Assembly: GCA_027623295.1 (NCBI GenBank)
Contig: JAQBXR010000020.1
Coordinates: 1 to 42,980, forward strand
Reading direction: 5' to 3'
Source of the DNA: Planctomycetota bacterium
GTDB lineage: Bacteria; Planctomycetota; UBA1135
DNA: 42,980 nucleotides
Both the position numbers and the translations under genes were made by a program. Under the pieces are notes generated by a model. It was not told the origin of the DNA and made no database searches. It saw only the letters and a program-made list of their open reading frames with translations. This document shows positions 23,072 through 31,869 of this stretch, in pieces (position 1 is the stretch's first letter; every line of letters starts with the position of its first letter).

Positions 23072-23728
23072 TCAGGTACTTAGGCCTTTCACCCAAGCCT
23101 TCACTGATCCCTTTGTCGGATTCCGATCCAAGGCTGAATGAAACTCATTGGCGCCAGTCGTCTCTTGCAGTAACCGCACATTGTGTGCCCGCACGCCGCC
23201 GCCTACCACGATGGCAATCCTCCCCGCAGCCTGCTCGACTAACTTCTTCAGTTGCTTCGTGCCTTGTTCTGCATTGCCGCGGCATCCAGAGGTCAAAACG
23301 CGTTTCACTCCATGCGCGATGAGCACCTCCAGCGCTTCTTCCACCTGCACGGTGTAATCCAATGCGCGATGAAAGGTAACCGGCAGGCCATCAGCCACTT
23401 GCATGAGTCGTTTCAGTTGCTGCACATCGACTGCACCATCTGATGTAAGCATGCCAACCACTAATCCATCCGCGCCAAGTGCCTTCAACCGTATTGCCTG
23501 TTCAAGCAAGGCTTCGAACACTTCTTCACCTATATGAAAGCTGCCGCCGCAAGGGCGTGCCATGCACAGGATTGGAATATCCACGGCTTCTTTGACGGCC
23601 AATAGCAAATCACCACTCGGCGTGAGCCCGTCTAAATCCAACTGCGCACAAAGCTCAATCCGATGTGCGCCTCCCTCCTGAGCGGCAATCGCTCCAGCAA
23701 GAGTTTCGGTGCAAACCTCGAATTTCAC
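23072..23728 (-). CDS. cutC: CutC family protein (copper homeostasis family)
   Basis: A 218-residue TIM-barrel protein of the CutC family, once linked to copper homeostasis though the biochemical role is still unclear. The start FEVCTETLAGAIAAQEGGAHRIELC is cut here to its marks: VCTE, GGAHRIELC and GGLTPS-like DGLTPSGDLL. Internal marks are ARPCGGSFHI, THRALD-like TFHRALD, RVLTSGC and IAIVVGGGVRAHNV, which are all family features. It begins 8 bases after the acetyl-CoA synthetase stop and so is the third gene of the lpxA-acs-cutC unit. The stop is about 100 bases before the promoter of the riboswitch transcript. Confidence 0.93.
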   Translation of the reverse strand: MKFEVCTETLAGAIAAQEGGAHRIELCAQLDLDGLTPSGDLLLAVKEAVDIPILCMARPCGGSFHIGEEVFEALLEQAIRLKALGADGLVVGMLTSDGAVDVQQLKRLMQVADGLPVTFHRALDYTVQVEEALEVLIAHGVKRVLTSGCRGNAEQGTKQLKKLVEQAAGRIAIVVGGGVRAHNVRLLQETTGANEFHSALDRNPTKGSVKAWVKGLST

Positions 23729-23736
23729 TCTGAAAC

Positions 23737-25701
23737 CTAGCTTTCCTTCGCTTCGTATTCTTGCTGTAAGCCCAGCAAGACCGATGGGTCGGCCAAGGTG
23801 GTTACATCGCCAATCACTTTGCCTTCGGCGACATCACGCAACAAGCGCCGCATGATTTTTCCACTGCGTGTCTTGGGAAGTTCCGAGGTGAAGATGACTT
23901 TCTCCGGACGCGCCAGTCCGCCGATTTCTTTCGCCACAAAAGCACGCAACTCTTGCGACAACTCCGGACTGGCTTCATAGCCGCCACGCAAGATCACAAA
24001 GCCAACCGGAGCCTGTCCTTTCAATTCATGTGCAATGCCAATCACCGCAGCTTCTGCCACCGCCTCATGCGCCACCAAAGAAGATTCAATCTCCATCGTG
24101 CTCAGGCGATGTCCAGAAACATTCATCACATCGTCCACACGGCCCAGAACCCAAAGGTTGCCGTCTTCATCGCGCTTGGCGCCGTCGCCCGCAAAGTACT
24201 TGCCTGGAAAGCGTGACCAATAAGTCTCTTCGTACCGCTCGTTATCGCCCCAAATGCCGCGCAACATGCTCGGCCATGGGCGGGTGAGGGCGAGGTATCC
24301 GCCGCCAGCGCCAACCACTTCCGAACCATCTTCATTCAGCAGTTTGGCTTCGATTCCAGGGAACGGTGTGGTGGCAGAACCCGGCACCGTAGTGGTGATG
24401 CCCGGCAACGGCGTAATCATGATGCCACCGGTTTCAGTCTGCCACCACGTGTCCACAATCGGGCACTTGCCACCACCAATGTGATGCAAATACCAAACCC
24501 AAGCTTCCGGGTTGATCGGTTCACCCACACTGCCGAGTAAACGCAAGGCACTCAAATCATGTTTCGCCGGATGCTCATCACCCCATTTCATGAAGGCGCG
24601 GATTGCAGTCGGTGCGGTGTAAAAAACAGACACTTTGTATTTCTCGGCGAGATCCCAAAAACGATCAAACGCAGGAAAGTTTGGCGCGCCTTCATACATG
24701 ACTTGGGTCACCCCATTTGCCATCGGCCCAAACACGATGTAACTGTGCCCAGTGATCCATCCAATGTCTGCGGTGCACCAATAAACATCGCTCTCTGGCT
24801 TTAAGTCGAAGACTAAGTTCGAGGTAGCCAGCGCACCAGTCATGTAGCCGCCGGTGGTGTGCAAGATTCCTTTGGGCGAACCGGTGGTGCCGCTGGTGTA
24901 AAGAATGAATAACGGATCCTCGGCATCCATCGATTCCGGTTTGCAAGTCGTGGCTTGGTTTGAAACAACATTTGCCCACTGCACATCGCGGTCCAAATCA
25001 TCGGCCTTGCTTTTTACCTCACCACCGCGTGGCCAGACCAAAACATTTTCTACGCTTGGGCAGTCGGCCACAGCCTCATTTACCACAGTTTTTAAATCCA
25101 AAACCTTGCCGCCACGCCATGCGCCATCAGCGCAGACGATTAACTTGGCTTCCTGGTCCTGCACTCGGTCTTTCAGTGAGGTTGGGCTGAAACCAGCAAA
25201 CACTACTGAGAAAATAGCTCCAATACGTGCGCAAGCTAAAACCGTCATGGCCAACTCGGGCACCATAGGCATGTACAGAGTCACGCGGTCGCCTTTCTCA
25301 ATGCCAAGACTCTTCAAGCCATTCGCGACCTGACACACTCCTGCCAACATGTCGGAGTAAGTCAGTGTTTGGGTGTCGCCCGGTTCTCCTTCAAAGTAGA
25401 AAGCCACGCGTGCGCCGTTCCCTGCATCTACATGGCGGTCCAAGCACTGCACACTGGCATTGAGCTTGCCGCCCAGAAACCACTTGGCGTAGGGCAGTTG
25501 CCAATCCAAAACGGTGTCCCACTTTTTGTCCCATTGCAATTTCTCCGCCCAGCTCGCCCACCAACTTTCATAGTCAGCATTCGCGAGATCATAAATCGAG
25601 GCATCGGAAACATTTGCAGTCGCAACAAAATCAGCCGGTGGCACAAAAGTCCGGTGCTCGGAAAGGAGCGTGTCGATGGTTTTGGGTGAGGTGTCGGTCA
25701 T
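23737..25701 (-). CDS. acs: Acetyl-CoA synthetase (AMP-forming)
   Basis: Activates acetate with ATP and CoA to acetyl-CoA, AMP and pyrophosphate in the cytosol. The 654-residue protein is typical length. The AMP-binding motif YTSGTTGSPKGILHTTGG is near residue 270, WWQTETGG near 410, GDGAKRDEDG and VDDVMNVSGHRLST near 500-530, and the acetylatable catalytic lysine in PKTRSGKIMRR near 620. The ATG at 25701 shares four bases (ATGA) with the stop of the LpxA gene, which supports this start over an upstream TTG and indicates translational coupling. The pairing of acs with a lipid A gene is unusual. It feeds acetyl units to the same central metabolism as PEP carboxykinase and the thiolases. Confidence 0.96.
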   Translation of the reverse strand: MTDTSPKTIDTLLSEHRTFVPPADFVATANVSDASIYDLANADYESWWASWAEKLQWDKKWDTVLDWQLPYAKWFLGGKLNASVQCLDRHVDAGNGARVAFYFEGEPGDTQTLTYSDMLAGVCQVANGLKSLGIEKGDRVTLYMPMVPELAMTVLACARIGAIFSVVFAGFSPTSLKDRVQDQEAKLIVCADGAWRGGKVLDLKTVVNEAVADCPSVENVLVWPRGGEVKSKADDLDRDVQWANVVSNQATTCKPESMDAEDPLFILYTSGTTGSPKGILHTTGGYMTGALATSNLVFDLKPESDVYWCTADIGWITGHSYIVFGPMANGVTQVMYEGAPNFPAFDRFWDLAEKYKVSVFYTAPTAIRAFMKWGDEHPAKHDLSALRLLGSVGEPINPEAWVWYLHHIGGGKCPIVDTWWQTETGGIMITPLPGITTTVPGSATTPFPGIEAKLLNEDGSEVVGAGGGYLALTRPWPSMLRGIWGDNERYEETYWSRFPGKYFAGDGAKRDEDGNLWVLGRVDDVMNVSGHRLSTMEIESSLVAHEAVAEAAVIGIAHELKGQAPVGFVILRGGYEASPELSQELRAFVAKEIGGLARPEKVIFTSELPKTRSGKIMRRLLRDVAEGKVIGDVTTLADPSVLLGLQQEYEAKES

Positions 25702-26501
25702 CGTTGATTCAGTCCAGCGCAAACGCCACGAGTGGAGGTCAGAACAAAGTCGGCGAGTTCGCGCACGGCGGGGAACTCACTAGAGGATAGAGATTGTGCA
25801 ACCTCGCGTGCGTGCTCTCCGGGGCCAAAAATTGCACGTAATGCTTTACGGATGGCATCGCGCTCGTCGCTTTCAAAACCTGCGCGTTGCAGGCCAATGC
25901 GATTTGCGCAGCGCCATCGGGCGGGGTGGGCGCCGGTGACTATAGAGAAGGGGGGCGCATCGCGCGTGACCATGGATGCGCCGGCGATCATCGTAAGGCG
26001 TCCCACGCGGGTGAACTGATGCACTGCCGAGTTGGCCGACAGAACGCAGCGGTCTCCAATCTGGGCGTGGCCACCCAGCGCACTCCCGTTAACCAGCACC
26101 ACATCATCGCCCACCACACAATTATGCCCGACGTGACTGCCAGCCATCATGCGCACACGATCGCCCAAAACGGTTTCTTGCCCTTCGCCGGTCGCGCGAT
26201 GCACGGTGGTGTGTTCATGAAACTGACAATTGTTTCCAATGCGCACAACCGTGCGAGCACCATCGTATTTATCGTCTTGCGGTTCGCCACCCAACACGGT
26301 TCCGGTGCGCAAGACACACTGTTGTCCTAACTCTATTCGTCCTAACAGGTGTACCTGCGGGCCGATACGGCAGCCATCGCCAATGACCACTCCAGGCTCC
26401 ACCACGGAAAAGGGACCGATTTCAACGCCCGTTCCAATCTCCGCGCCGGGCATGACCACGGCGGTAGGATGAAAGACGGTCTCAAGGGAAGAGAAAATCA
26501 T
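25698..26501 (-). CDS. lpxA: UDP-N-acetylglucosamine acyltransferase (LpxA)
   Basis: Transfers a 3-hydroxyacyl chain from acyl-carrier protein to UDP-GlcNAc, the first step of lipid A synthesis. The 267-residue protein is a left-handed beta helix of hexapeptide repeats (about 10-190) followed by a helical C-terminus. The catalytic His lies in AGSHVGHNCVVGDD, and HEHTTVHRAT and the GGEPQDDKY segment are family marks. The gene implies an outer membrane with lipid A. Its ATG at 26501 is only 21 bases from the divergent start of operon gene A, so the promoters of the two must overlap coding sequence or one start is misplaced. It overlaps acs by four bases. Confidence 0.9.
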   Translation of the reverse strand: MIFSSLETVFHPTAVVMPGAEIGTGVEIGPFSVVEPGVVIGDGCRIGPQVHLLGRIELGQQCVLRTGTVLGGEPQDDKYDGARTVVRIGNNCQFHEHTTVHRATGEGQETVLGDRVRMMAGSHVGHNCVVGDDVVLVNGSALGGHAQIGDRCVLSANSAVHQFTRVGRLTMIAGASMVTRDAPPFSIVTGAHPARWRCANRIGLQRAGFESDERDAIRKALRAIFGPGEHAREVAQSLSSSEFPAVRELADFVLTSTRGVCAGLNQR

Positions 26502-26522
26502 GTAGATAGTTTAGATAATCTC

Positions 26523-27977
26523 ATGACTAGGCGGCTAGTCAGGCGTATCCTGACCAACGGCCGCATCCCAAGCCGAAGTCTCCGGAACCATCCCTTGAAC
26601 CTGCGCACCCATCTCGCCGCCCTTTGTGGCACCCTGCTTCTTTCCTCTGCCCCAGCTTTAGCCCAAGAAACGGGCTATTCCCGTACCTACGTCATCCAAG
26701 CAGATGGCGCCTGGGTCGGGCCTGGCATTTACCTCGAGCCTGCATTCATTCAAATCACCGACGGTCGCGTCGTGTGGGTGAGTGACCAAGATCGACGTCG
26801 CGAGAGCAAAAACATGCTCGGGCAATCCACCGGTAAAACCAAGATGATTACCGTTTCGGGTATTTTGGCGCCAGGCATGGTTGACGCTTGGAGCTCCTAT
26901 GCTCCGGCCGACTTCCAAGCAGAACGTCGTCCAAGTAGCACCCGGCGGGTGGAAGATTCCCTTCCTATGCAGGTCGCTATGGAAGACCCGGTGCTTTATG
27001 CCCAGGTCATGGCCGCGCGCTCGGCAGGTGTTTCCGCCACTTACATGGCAGGCGGCCATTCCGGTTTGCGCCGCGGAGTCGGCACCGCGGTTGAGTTCAC
27101 GGCTTTAGATTTACCATTGAAGGCTGGGCGCGAGGCGCTCGACTTTGCGGTAGGTTCCGCCGCACAACCGGGTTTTGAACGCACATACCAGTCTGAGGAG
27201 TTGTGGAGCGCCTTCGTGGAAGCCAAGGTTTGGCGTAATTCGTGGGATGATTACGACGAAGAGGTCGAGAAGTACACCGAGGAGCTGGAGAAGTACCAGG
27301 AAAAACTCGAGAAGTACCTCACCGAGAAAAAGGAATGGGATGTAAAGCAGGAGGCCAAAGGACCTCTTGCCGGTGACGGCGAAGACGGCGACGAGGATAA
27401 GGAGCCCAAAGCGCCCAAGCGCCCTAAGTTGCCTAAAGAGCCAGAGTCTTCGATTGCCCGCGATTTGCTGCTTAGCGCTATGGATGGCGCCATTCAGGTG
27501 CGCGTTGTGGCCGACCGAGTGCACGATATTCGCGAAGTTATCAAGCTAAAGAAGGAGTTTGGATTAGACCTAGTCCTGCTTGGTGCTTACGACGCAGATT
27601 TCCTGGCCAAAGAGCTCGCGGCTGCAGAAATCGCAGTCATCCTGCCGGTGGTTCAGGACCATCACGCCACTCCTGACCCAGACCGCAGCTTTGCAAAGCG
27701 ATACCTCGCTTTACGGGAAGCCCACGTCACCGTGGCGATTGCCAGTGGCGGTTCCGATGGCGCCCAGTTCATGCTGCCGATTCGTGCAGGTGAAATCGTG
27801 GCGGCTGGCGGTTCCCAAGAAGGTGTCTGGGCTTCCTTGACATCGGTTCCAGCGAAGATCCTCGGCCTGACCGATTACGGCACTCTCCATACCGGAATGA
27901 GCGCCACCATGATTCTGTTTGAAGGCGCCAGTCCCTTCGACGCATCCGCGCCCTTCAAAGCTCATAAGCCGAAGTAG
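26523..27977 (+). CDS. Operon gene A: exported amidohydrolase-like protein lacking HxH
   Basis: First of nine related exported proteins. From ATG 26523 it has 484 residues with a long leader ending LLLSSAPALAQE. A TTG at 26595 gives a normal signal peptide (MNLRTHLAALCG...) and may be the true start, because the codons before it (AGG, CGG, CTA, CGA) are unlike the gene body. Composite amidohydrolase marks are the N-terminal beta sandwich, ILAPGMVDAWSSY where the metal motif DxHxH is expected but absent, and a late barrel segment with VPAKILGL. Residues about 240-310 insert a coiled coil of KYxEELEKY repeats and an acidic, Pro/Lys-rich linker. Catalytic activity is doubtful, and a scaffold role is possible. 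Confidence 0.8.
   Translation: MTRRLVRRILTNGRIPSRSLRNHPLNLRTHLAALCGTLLLSSAPALAQETGYSRTYVIQADGAWVGPGIYLEPAFIQITDGRVVWVSDQDRRRESKNMLGQSTGKTKMITVSGILAPGMVDAWSSYAPADFQAERRPSSTRRVEDSLPMQVAMEDPVLYAQVMAARSAGVSATYMAGGHSGLRRGVGTAVEFTALDLPLKAGREALDFAVGSAAQPGFERTYQSEELWSAFVEAKVWRNSWDDYDEEVEKYTEELEKYQEKLEKYLTEKKEWDVKQEAKGPLAGDGEDGDEDKEPKAPKRPKLPKEPESSIARDLLLSAMDGAIQVRVVADRVHDIREVIKLKKEFGLDLVLLGAYDADFLAKELAAAEIAVILPVVQDHHATPDPDRSFAKRYLALREAHVTVAIASGGSDGAQFMLPIRAGEIVAAGGSQEGVWASLTSVPAKILGLTDYGTLHTGMSATMILFEGASPFDASAPFKAHKPK
26525..26554 (+). promoter_or_regulatory. Tandem inverted repeats at the head of the amidohydrolase operon
   Basis: GACTAG-GCGG-CTAGTC (26525-26540) and GTCAGG-CGTAT-CCTGAC (26538-26554) are two perfect 6-bp inverted repeats that share GTC. 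They follow a -10-like TAGATAAT at 26512-26519. If gene A really starts at 26595, these repeats lie in its leader and could be an operator or RNA structure. Confidence 0.4.
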
Positions 27978-27979
27978 AG

Positions 27980-29059
27980 ATGATCCTTTTTAGCACCCTG
28001 CTTCTCACCTCTTTGCTCGCACCCTTGCCGCAGCAAGATGCCGTGATTCTGCAACCCGATGCCATCGTCGCTGCCGACGGAAGCCTTCAAGAAGGCATGT
28101 CCGTGGTGGTGAAGGAAGGCCGCATTGTGGAAGTCGCTGCCGAACCGACCACCGCGGGTACCACGGTACGCCTTTCTGGTGTGCTCGCTCCCGGCATGAT
28201 CGATGCCTTCAGTGGGCACGGCGCAGATCGTCTGCTCACGGAACAGTCCTTGAAGACCACGCCTGATTTGCGCGCCGTCGATGGCCTGCAATTGTCATCC
28301 CCAATTTGGGAAAGTCTCATGGCGCGCGGAGTCACCGCCGTGCACATCACCCCCGATGCCACTAATGTGGTTGCCGGTTGGGGTGCTTTAGTTTCTACCG
28401 CGGGCAAGGAACGCGTGATTGAAGCGAAAACGCGCATGATTGGATCCTTGGTGCAATCCGCGATTAACGATGATCGGGTCGGTCCAAGTTCTTTGGCCGG
28501 TGCGGTTGAGATTCTGGAAGCCACCTTCGCCAATGCTGCGGCTAAGGAGTACCGCAACAACATGTGGTTTTTTGTGGAAAGCGCGGAAAGCGCACGCGCC
28601 ATGGAGAATCTCACTTCCGACCTGAAGGATTCCAACAACCACGCCATCTTGATGGGCGAGGTTGGTTCTTTCGGTGGTGCCTTTGCCGGCCAACTGGTCG
28701 GTCTACCTACCATGAGTTATGGCGCGCTTGCCCGACGTGCAGCGACCTGGGAACTCATGCATAAAGCCGGGGTGCGTTTTGCATTCGGCACCCGCGCTGG
28801 AAACCGTGAATGGGATTCGTTACGCACTTCCGCCATGGCACTCAGTCGATTCACCGGCAGTGCTACGGCAGCTTGGGCTAGCGTGACCAGTAACCCTGCA
28901 GAAATGTTGGGCATGGAAAGCGAGGTGGGCAGTTTGAAGGTTGGCGCGCGCGCTGACCTCGTGCTTTGGACAGGGCACCCGCTTGACTCCACGGCTACGG
29001 TGACGGCCGTTTTCATGGATGGCACCACCGCCTACCGCGCGACCAGCGAGGAAAACTAA
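27980..29059 (+). CDS. Operon gene B: exported amidohydrolase-like protein lacking HxH
   Basis: A 359-residue protein, the shortest of the nine, starting two bases after gene A. Signal peptide MILFSTLLLTSLLAPLPQQD. The N-terminal sandwich leads to VLAPGMIDAFSGHG, where the HxH pair is missing. The late barrel strand reads VRFAFGTRAGNREW in place of the Asp-bearing TD motif, and SNPAEMLGM and ADLVLWTGHPLDSTA are the typical C-terminal return to the sandwich. The metal-binding residues seen in genes F and G are therefore absent, while the fold signature is kept. I infer a pseudoenzyme that is exported with its neighbours. Confidence 0.82.
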   Translation: MILFSTLLLTSLLAPLPQQDAVILQPDAIVAADGSLQEGMSVVVKEGRIVEVAAEPTTAGTTVRLSGVLAPGMIDAFSGHGADRLLTEQSLKTTPDLRAVDGLQLSSPIWESLMARGVTAVHITPDATNVVAGWGALVSTAGKERVIEAKTRMIGSLVQSAINDDRVGPSSLAGAVEILEATFANAAAKEYRNNMWFFVESAESARAMENLTSDLKDSNNHAILMGEVGSFGGAFAGQLVGLPTMSYGALARRAATWELMHKAGVRFAFGTRAGNREWDSLRTSAMALSRFTGSATAAWASVTSNPAEMLGMESEVGSLKVGARADLVLWTGHPLDSTATVTAVFMDGTTAYRATSEEN

Positions 29060-29061
29060 TC

Positions 29062-30513
29062 ATGATCATCAGCTCCCTTTTGAGTTTGTGCTTTGCGCTC
29101 CCAATGGCGCAACAATCCGAATCGATCAGCTTGTCGGTCGACCGGCTGCACGTAGGCAACGGCGAGATCATCGAAAACGCTTTGGTGGTTTTGGAAGATG
29201 GCAAGATTGTCTCCATCGTCCCGGGCGGTTCCGCAGCGGGCGCGATTCACTTTGAAGGCGCTGAACTTTCCCCTGGTCTTGTAGATGCTTTTTCCTTTAT
29301 GGGAGTCGGCGGTGCCAGCATGGAGGAATCGCGTGAATCCACGCCTTCGATTCATTTGGCCGACACGGTTGCGCTCGATGCACCGTCCTTCGCCAACGCA
29401 TTGAGTGAAGGTGTGACCTCGGCGTATCTTTCACCGGACAGTTTTAACGTGATTGGTGGCCTCGGCACTGTGGTGAAAACCGGCGGTGGAGTGGGCGCCA
29501 ACTTGTTCGCCGATGCTGGAAGTGCTGCACGCATCATTGACCGCGAAGGTGCACTGAAAGTCACCTTGGGCAACGATGCCTCGAACGGCAATTTCACTCC
29601 GAGAGGGGGATCCACTCGCGACTTCAAAGCGCGTCGTCCAAACACCCGCATGGGCACGGTTTGGGTAGTGCGCCGCGAGTTCTATCGCGCGAAGGCTTAT
29701 CAGGCCGCCCTTGCCGATGGCGAGAAGGTTTACGACAAGGACCTCGAAGTTCTGGTCAAAGTTTTGGAAGGTGAAATCCCATTGCGGGTGCAAGCGCGCC
29801 GCAGTCACGATGTGCAAACGGCCTTGCGCCTACAGGCCGAGTTCGGCTGGCCCAACCTCATTATTGAGGAAGCCACCGAGGGTCAAGAAGCCGCGGCGGA
29901 ACTTGCAGCTGCAGGAGTTTCAGTGGCTACAGGCCCGGCTTACGATGCCGTGAGTCGTGCCATCGCCCGTGGTCCACAAGCTTCGGAGTTGAAGTTCCTC
30001 GCCCATCCACCTGCGATTTGCTGTGAAGACATCCACGAAGTCGAAGGCCTGCACAGTGGTCATGAAGACAACGGATTGGTGGAACTCAGTGGTCCAGCGC
30101 TTGATTTTCTAGTCGCTCTTGCACCGCGTTATGGCGCTGCAAGTGGATTGAACGGCGGACGCTTTTCTGAAGGCCGTTCCGCAACGCCGGCACTCCCGGC
30201 ACTTTTGTTTGAAGCAGGCGTCAGCCTAGCTATGGGTTCTGCGGAAGCGCACGACCAAACGCTTACCGAAGCAAGTCTCATTCATCAGGCACGCAATGCT
30301 GTTCGCTGGGGAATGCCCGCGGCGGAAGCTCTGCAAGCCATTACTTCTCGCGCCGCAGCTCTTTGCGGCACCGCCGACCATGTCGGCAAGGTCGAAGTCG
30401 GTTTTGATGCCGACGTAGTGCTCTGGTCGGGTGATCCACTCGACAGCAGCTCCCGACCTCTTCTTGTGATTCTCGATGGCCGCATCGCGGTCGATAACCG
30501 TCCCCAGCAATAG
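29062..30513 (+). CDS. Operon gene C: exported amidohydrolase-like protein lacking HxH
   Basis: A 483-residue protein two bases after gene B. Signal peptide MIISSLLSLCFALPMAQQ. ELSPGLVDAFSFMG replaces the metal motif. The mid-domain segment KVTLGNDASNGN stands where F and G have KVAQ-NPER. The C-terminal part (AITSRAAALCGT and ADVVLWSGDPLDSSSRPL) is typical of the superfamily. His residues occur in a cluster around CCEDIHEVEGLHSGHED, which is not a standard amidohydrolase motif and could bind a metal in another way. Function unknown, and most likely part of the same envelope assembly. Confidence 0.82.
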   Translation: MIISSLLSLCFALPMAQQSESISLSVDRLHVGNGEIIENALVVLEDGKIVSIVPGGSAAGAIHFEGAELSPGLVDAFSFMGVGGASMEESRESTPSIHLADTVALDAPSFANALSEGVTSAYLSPDSFNVIGGLGTVVKTGGGVGANLFADAGSAARIIDREGALKVTLGNDASNGNFTPRGGSTRDFKARRPNTRMGTVWVVRREFYRAKAYQAALADGEKVYDKDLEVLVKVLEGEIPLRVQARRSHDVQTALRLQAEFGWPNLIIEEATEGQEAAAELAAAGVSVATGPAYDAVSRAIARGPQASELKFLAHPPAICCEDIHEVEGLHSGHEDNGLVELSGPALDFLVALAPRYGAASGLNGGRFSEGRSATPALPALLFEAGVSLAMGSAEAHDQTLTEASLIHQARNAVRWGMPAAEALQAITSRAAALCGTADHVGKVEVGFDADVVLWSGDPLDSSSRPLLVILDGRIAVDNRPQQ

Positions 30514-30519
30514 TCAGGC

Positions 30520-31869
30520 ATGCGTAACGCAACCCTCCTTCTAGCTTCCGTCCTTCTTTCTGCCCCTGCGTTCGCGCAAGGTGGGTCCATCGCCGTTCGC
30601 GGTGGGAAAATAATGAAGGCCGACGGCTCGGTCACCGATGGCGGCACTATGGTCATCGAAAACGGTCGTATCTCCAGTCTCGGCGACGCTGACCTCGAAA
30701 TCCCATTCGATGTCATCCTCCATGAGTACCCCGATGCAGTCATCTTCCCAGGTTTCTTTGAGGCGCATAGTTCGTCCGGCATGGACCGTCCCAACGAAAA
30801 CGTTGCGGTCGCTCCATTCCTAAATGTCAAAGATTCCATCGACCCAGTTTCCTTCTACTTCGAAGATGAATTGCGCGGCGGCACGGTTGCGATTGGCATT
30901 ATGCCGGGCAACGCCACTGTGATTGGCGGCCGTGGTCGCGTGGTTACTCCAACTGGAATGACCATCGAGCAAATGACCTTAGATGTCGACATGGGCATGA
31001 AGGTTGCGATTGGTCCCCAGTCCGGATGGAGTCGCAGTACGCAACTCGCCGAACTACGCGAAACCTTCTCGAATCTAGATCGCGATCTGCGAAAGTTGGG
31101 CGCCCAGTTAGAAGAGGATGGCAAGCAGGAAGAAGATCTTGCTTCCGTCGCCGATGATGCTGACGAAGAAACTGAAGACGGTGATGCATGGGATAGTGCT
31201 GGCGGTTTTCTCCGCTTCGGCGAAGACTTCCCTGGCAAAGCCCTGATTTCGGAAGAGGACCTCGACGATGGCCAACGCGGTTTGGTCAACATTCTCAATG
31301 GCGATGAGCGCCTTTGGTTATGGGCCCCAACAGCAAGCGATGTGGTCACCACCCAAACCTGGTTAACCACCCACGATTTGTTGGATAACGCAGTGCTCGT
31401 AGTGGATTCTTCCGCATGGAAAGCTTCTGCCCAGCTCGCAGAAATGGGACGTCCGGTAGTCTTAAGCGGCGACCTGTGGCATATCGAGCGGGACCCGGTG
31501 ACATACAAAGAAGTGCGCACTTTTGCTCCGGCCAAGTTTGCCGAAGCTGGTGTTACTTTTGCTTTGAGCTCTGTGGAAGGCCGCATGGGACCAGACCGTT
31601 TGTCTTACCAAGCCGCCATGTGCGTGCGTGAAGGTTTGTCGCGCGAGGTTGCTTTGGCCTCGGTCACCACCAACCCGGCCATGTTCTGGGGTTTGGAAAA
31701 TGACCTGGGAGATTTCAAAGAAGGCGCTGACGGCACCTTTGTGGTTTTTAATGGCGACCCGCTCGCAGCAAGCAGCCACGTATTGGAAGTTTGGGTGCGT
31801 GGCGTCAAGCGTTACGACCGCAGTGAAGATGCTCGTCTGAAGCGCCTCGAGGAGGGTCGCATCAAGTGA
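30520..31869 (+). CDS. Operon gene D: exported amidohydrolase-like protein, partial metal motif
   Basis: A 449-residue protein six bases after gene C with signal peptide MRNATLLLASVLLSAPAFAQG. The metal-motif position reads VIFPGFFEAHSSSG, so one of the two histidines is kept. VAIGPQSGWSRST occupies the place of the KVAQ-NPER element. An acidic stretch (EEDLASVADDADEETEDGD) lies near residues 205-225. The C-terminus (TTNPAMFWGLE, FVVFNGDPLAASSHV) is typical. It shares four bases (GTGA) with gene E, so the two are translationally coupled. Activity is doubtful. Confidence 0.82.
   Translation: MRNATLLLASVLLSAPAFAQGGSIAVRGGKIMKADGSVTDGGTMVIENGRISSLGDADLEIPFDVILHEYPDAVIFPGFFEAHSSSGMDRPNENVAVAPFLNVKDSIDPVSFYFEDELRGGTVAIGIMPGNATVIGGRGRVVTPTGMTIEQMTLDVDMGMKVAIGPQSGWSRSTQLAELRETFSNLDRDLRKLGAQLEEDGKQEEDLASVADDADEETEDGDAWDSAGGFLRFGEDFPGKALISEEDLDDGQRGLVNILNGDERLWLWAPTASDVVTTQTWLTTHDLLDNAVLVVDSSAWKASAQLAEMGRPVVLSGDLWHIERDPVTYKEVRTFAPAKFAEAGVTFALSSVEGRMGPDRLSYQAAMCVREGLSREVALASVTTNPAMFWGLENDLGDFKEGADGTFVVFNGDPLAASSHVLEVWVRGVKRYDRSEDARLKRLEEGRIK

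Noticed and set aside
28087-28713. Minus-strand open frame of 208 codons
   Set aside because: It is antisense to operon gene B and has no domain or start signal.
30855-31586. Minus-strand open frame of 243 codons
   Set aside because: It is antisense to operon gene D and has a Ser/Arg-rich composition typical of a shadow frame.
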